Positions 62,085 to 64,000 of a stretch of DNA of 64,000 nucleotides are shown piece after piece (position 1 is the first letter of the stretch; each line of letters begins with the position of its first letter). The position numbers were made by a program, and so were the translations under genes. The notes under the pieces were generated by a model. It saw only the letters and a program-made list of their open reading frames with translations, did not search any database and had not been told where the DNA came from. Source of the stretch: Paenibacillus tarimensis (GTDB lineage: Bacteria; Bacillota; Bacilli; Paenibacillales; Paenibacillaceae); assembly GCF_021532315.1 (NCBI RefSeq), contig NZ_JAKGAO010000015.1, positions 88,629-152,628 on the forward strand, read 5' to 3'.

Positions 62085-63938
62085 TTAGTAAAGAGGATAT
62101 GCTGATACAATTTTTCCATTCTTTATTATCATCTCAATAGTCATTCCGTTACTCGCTGTTCCTCTGTATCTATTGTTCTTAAACACTTCTTTGTTGCTAA
62201 AGGCTGTATTCACTTCATCAACTATTTGTTGAGGTGTCCAATCTTTTGGAAAAAAAGTAGACTTTGCTTGCTTTAATGTTCCTTCTACTTCAACATTGGC
62301 TCTATACACACCAAACTCATTTGGCGGATCAATGTTTCCTACAACCTTACCCTTACTATTTTGCACACCTTCGTAATGAAATCCAACAGCTTGGCCCTTG
62401 ACAACTTCACCTTCAAAAATATGATTTATTGCGTTACTTTTAGTGCCTTGTTTAAAGTTATCTGTATTTTTTAAATTATCTACACTTTTTCCGACTTGTT
62501 CCACCGCATCAGCAGCCTCATCCCCATGCTTCCCCGCACCTGTAACCGCATCGGCTGCTTCGTCGCCATGCTTGGCGATACTGCTGACAACATCGCCGCT
62601 CTTGCGCAGCCACGGGAAGATGATGCCTCCTGCCGCCAGCAGCTTATCCCCGTCCGATAACTCTTCGCCAGCCATCGTCTCGCCTGCTCCGAGTTCAATG
62701 GCAGATTTGATGTTGCCGATTATCGGAACAAAATCCAGCCCCGTTGACACAAATTCTGTCACCTTGTCCTGCCGCTTCTTGGCTTCTTCGCTGTACTTGT
62801 CACTGGCCCCCTGCTGGCTTGCGACGAACGCCTCGGCGAACGGATCATTCTTGATATCCGCCCCCACGTACTCGAAGGTCCGCGGATCATACCCCTGCGA
62901 GATTGCATAGTTAAGAAAGTCTTCTATCTTGTCGTTGAAGTACGGCTCATACACATGGATTGGCATGAGATTGGTCCCGCTGTCCCTCAGATAACCGAGC
63001 AGCAGCTCGTCCAGGTTGCCCATGTTGATCGGCGTCACTTCGCCCTTGCCGTTAATGACTACCATGCCGTCACGCTTGCGATCGTATTCATAACTGGCGG
63101 CCAGTTCCTCTGGCGTGAACACTTCCTTCTCCGGCAGCAGTCCCATGCTGTTCAGCTGCTGCAGCAGGTCGGCTGTGTTGCTGAGCGCTGCGTACAGACC
63201 CATCATATCCATAGCTGCTGTTTTCTCGCCAATGCCGATGTATGCGAGACGCAAGCGGTCCAGCAAAGCCCGCGCCTCGATCAGCTGCTGCCTTGCCCAG
63301 TCTCCCTCCGGGCCCTCCTTCATCGACAGCCGCACGAGATACAGGTACTGCTCTCTATTTAACGCCTCCAGCATGTCCTCGTCAATGGGCAGCGGGGTCG
63401 TGACCGTCTTCACCAGCAGCTGTATCTGCCAGATCGTCAGCTCTCCAATCGTTGTCACGAAACTTCCCGCCATCACAAGCATCTGCCGGATATCAAGCGG
63501 CTTATCTCTGTCTTTAATCAGATCAAACAAAGCCGGGATGAAGGCGGCCAGCTTATTTTCAAGCCCGGCAATCTTGAGCTCCAGGTCCGATATACTGATC
63601 CGGTTGAAAGCATCCAGGTTCGCGGACATCACACCAATCGTGCCAAGTATCGCGATTCGCTGCTGAATCTGCCTCTCCATGGTCTGATAGCGGTCGCTGG
63701 ACTGCCTCATGAAGGTCTCGACGCTCATCAGCTTCTGATGGATGCTCTGCGCATCGGCTGCCGCCTGACTCAGCCTGCCTCCGATCCCGCGTCTGGCCTT
63801 GATCTGACCGTCCACGCCGCCACCGATGCTGCGCACATTGCTCGTCACCGACGATAGCTTGTTCACTGCTCCGTTATGTAACGTGTTTATACTTTGGGCT
63901 ACCGTATGAAAATCAATTTCCAACCGGGACACCTGCAT
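62085..63938 (-). CDS. polymorphic toxin with pre-toxin segment and EndoU nuclease tip
   Basis: 617 residues, intact. The first 470 residues are the same stem as the frameshifted toxin at 56425: helical N-terminus (about 1-100), a long middle, and a pre-toxin TG-like segment (about 395-450). The tip (about 505-617) reads NAINHIFEGEVVKGQAVGFH, then GKVVGNIDPPNEFGVYRANV and KSTFFPKDWTPQQIVDEV. That is the bacterial EndoU RNase pattern with the two His-containing parts. It is probably exported by a type VII-like path and kills neighbouring cells by RNA cleavage. ATG 63938 follows AAGGGAG closely; a GTG two codons later has better spacing. Confidence 0.8.
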   Translation of the reverse strand: MQVSRLEIDFHTVAQSINTLHNGAVNKLSSVTSNVRSIGGGVDGQIKARRGIGGRLSQAAADAQSIHQKLMSVETFMRQSSDRYQTMERQIQQRIAILGTIGVMSANLDAFNRISISDLELKIAGLENKLAAFIPALFDLIKDRDKPLDIRQMLVMAGSFVTTIGELTIWQIQLLVKTVTTPLPIDEDMLEALNREQYLYLVRLSMKEGPEGDWARQQLIEARALLDRLRLAYIGIGEKTAAMDMMGLYAALSNTADLLQQLNSMGLLPEKEVFTPEELAASYEYDRKRDGMVVINGKGEVTPINMGNLDELLLGYLRDSGTNLMPIHVYEPYFNDKIEDFLNYAISQGYDPRTFEYVGADIKNDPFAEAFVASQQGASDKYSEEAKKRQDKVTEFVSTGLDFVPIIGNIKSAIELGAGETMAGEELSDGDKLLAAGGIIFPWLRKSGDVVSSIAKHGDEAADAVTGAGKHGDEAADAVEQVGKSVDNLKNTDNFKQGTKSNAINHIFEGEVVKGQAVGFHYEGVQNSKGKVVGNIDPPNEFGVYRANVEVEGTLKQAKSTFFPKDWTPQQIVDEVNTAFSNKEVFKNNRYRGTASNGMTIEMIIKNGKIVSAYPLY

Positions 63939-63941
63939 CAC
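62519..63941 (-). repeat. toxin stem repeat, copy 2 (pairs with 56900-58322)
   Basis: Same orientation and constant 5619-nt offset to copy 1. The similarity ends within the HGDEAADAVTGAGKHGDE coding stretch, right before the variable tips, which points to tip replacement at this boundary. Confidence 0.85.
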
Positions 63942-64000
63942 TCCCTTGTCCTCTGTCGTACCAAGCCGGTTTCATAAGCATTATAAAATTCGCTTAACCC

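Overview
The window looks like a chromosome segment of a Paenibacillus-type soil or plant-associated Firmicute. The evidence is strong Shine-Dalgarno sites (AAGGAGG) before ATG, GTG and TTG starts, many rho-independent terminators, secreted multidomain polysaccharidases, S-layer homology (SLH) anchoring, a YesM/YesN-type two-component system and a Bacillus-like yfmT-yfmS gene pair. Much of the DNA is moderately GC-rich. AT-richer islands lie near 35-36.6 kb, 48.7-50 kb, 55.3-56.6 kb and 59-62.1 kb and carry atypical or damaged genes. No rRNA, tRNA or CRISPR array was seen.

Layout. 1-13.3 kb: a galactan/pectin block (end of a GH35-like gene, GH42 beta-galactosidase with a divergent AraC regulator, secreted pectate lyase-pectin methylesterase fusion, GH53 remnant) mixed with a sirtuin, GNAT and AAC(3)-type acetyltransferases, an alpha-carbonic anhydrase lipoprotein and a DEAD-box helicase. 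13.3-26.3 kb: GH16 beta-1,3-glucanase, a serine hydrolase and a GDSL hydrolase, a 1652-residue SLH-anchored phosphoesterase, a glycosyltransferase, a methyltransferase, and two intergenic arrays of a 50-nt-spaced inverted repeat. 26.3-34.4 kb: a rhamnogalacturonan-type module (YesM-like kinase, YesN-like regulator, solute-binding lipoprotein, two permeases, GH105 hydrolase), all on the minus strand. 34.7-48.5 kb: small genes, yfmT-yfmS (aldehyde dehydrogenase plus soluble chemoreceptor) beside a secreted esterase and AraC regulator, a membrane chemoreceptor, a PI-PLC, and a TetR-MATE-metallohydrolase operon. 48.7-55.1 kb: a broken nuclease-like gene, a 953-residue secreted protein ending in two discoidin-type repeats, a split MerR regulator and a serine hydrolase.

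55.3-64 kb is the most unusual part: a minus-strand polymorphic-toxin array. Two toxin genes share about 1.42 kb of nearly the same stem (helical N-terminus plus a pre-toxin segment) and end in unrelated nuclease tips: a CdiA-type tRNase tip, broken by a frameshift, and an intact EndoU tip. Between them lie a displaced EndoU-like tip that keeps only about 30 stem codons, several small immunity-like genes, a duplicated immunity gene of which one copy has decayed, and a duplicated 31-nt leader element. It reads as a recombining store of toxin tips and immunity genes.

Gene decay recurs: isomerase, DUF2569, GH53, LysE, nuclease-like, MerR, immunity and toxin genes each carry a stop, deletion, truncation or frameshift. 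Some single-base lesions could be sequencing errors, but the internal deletions are unlikely to be. Domain assignments come from motifs and remembered family features; no database search was run.
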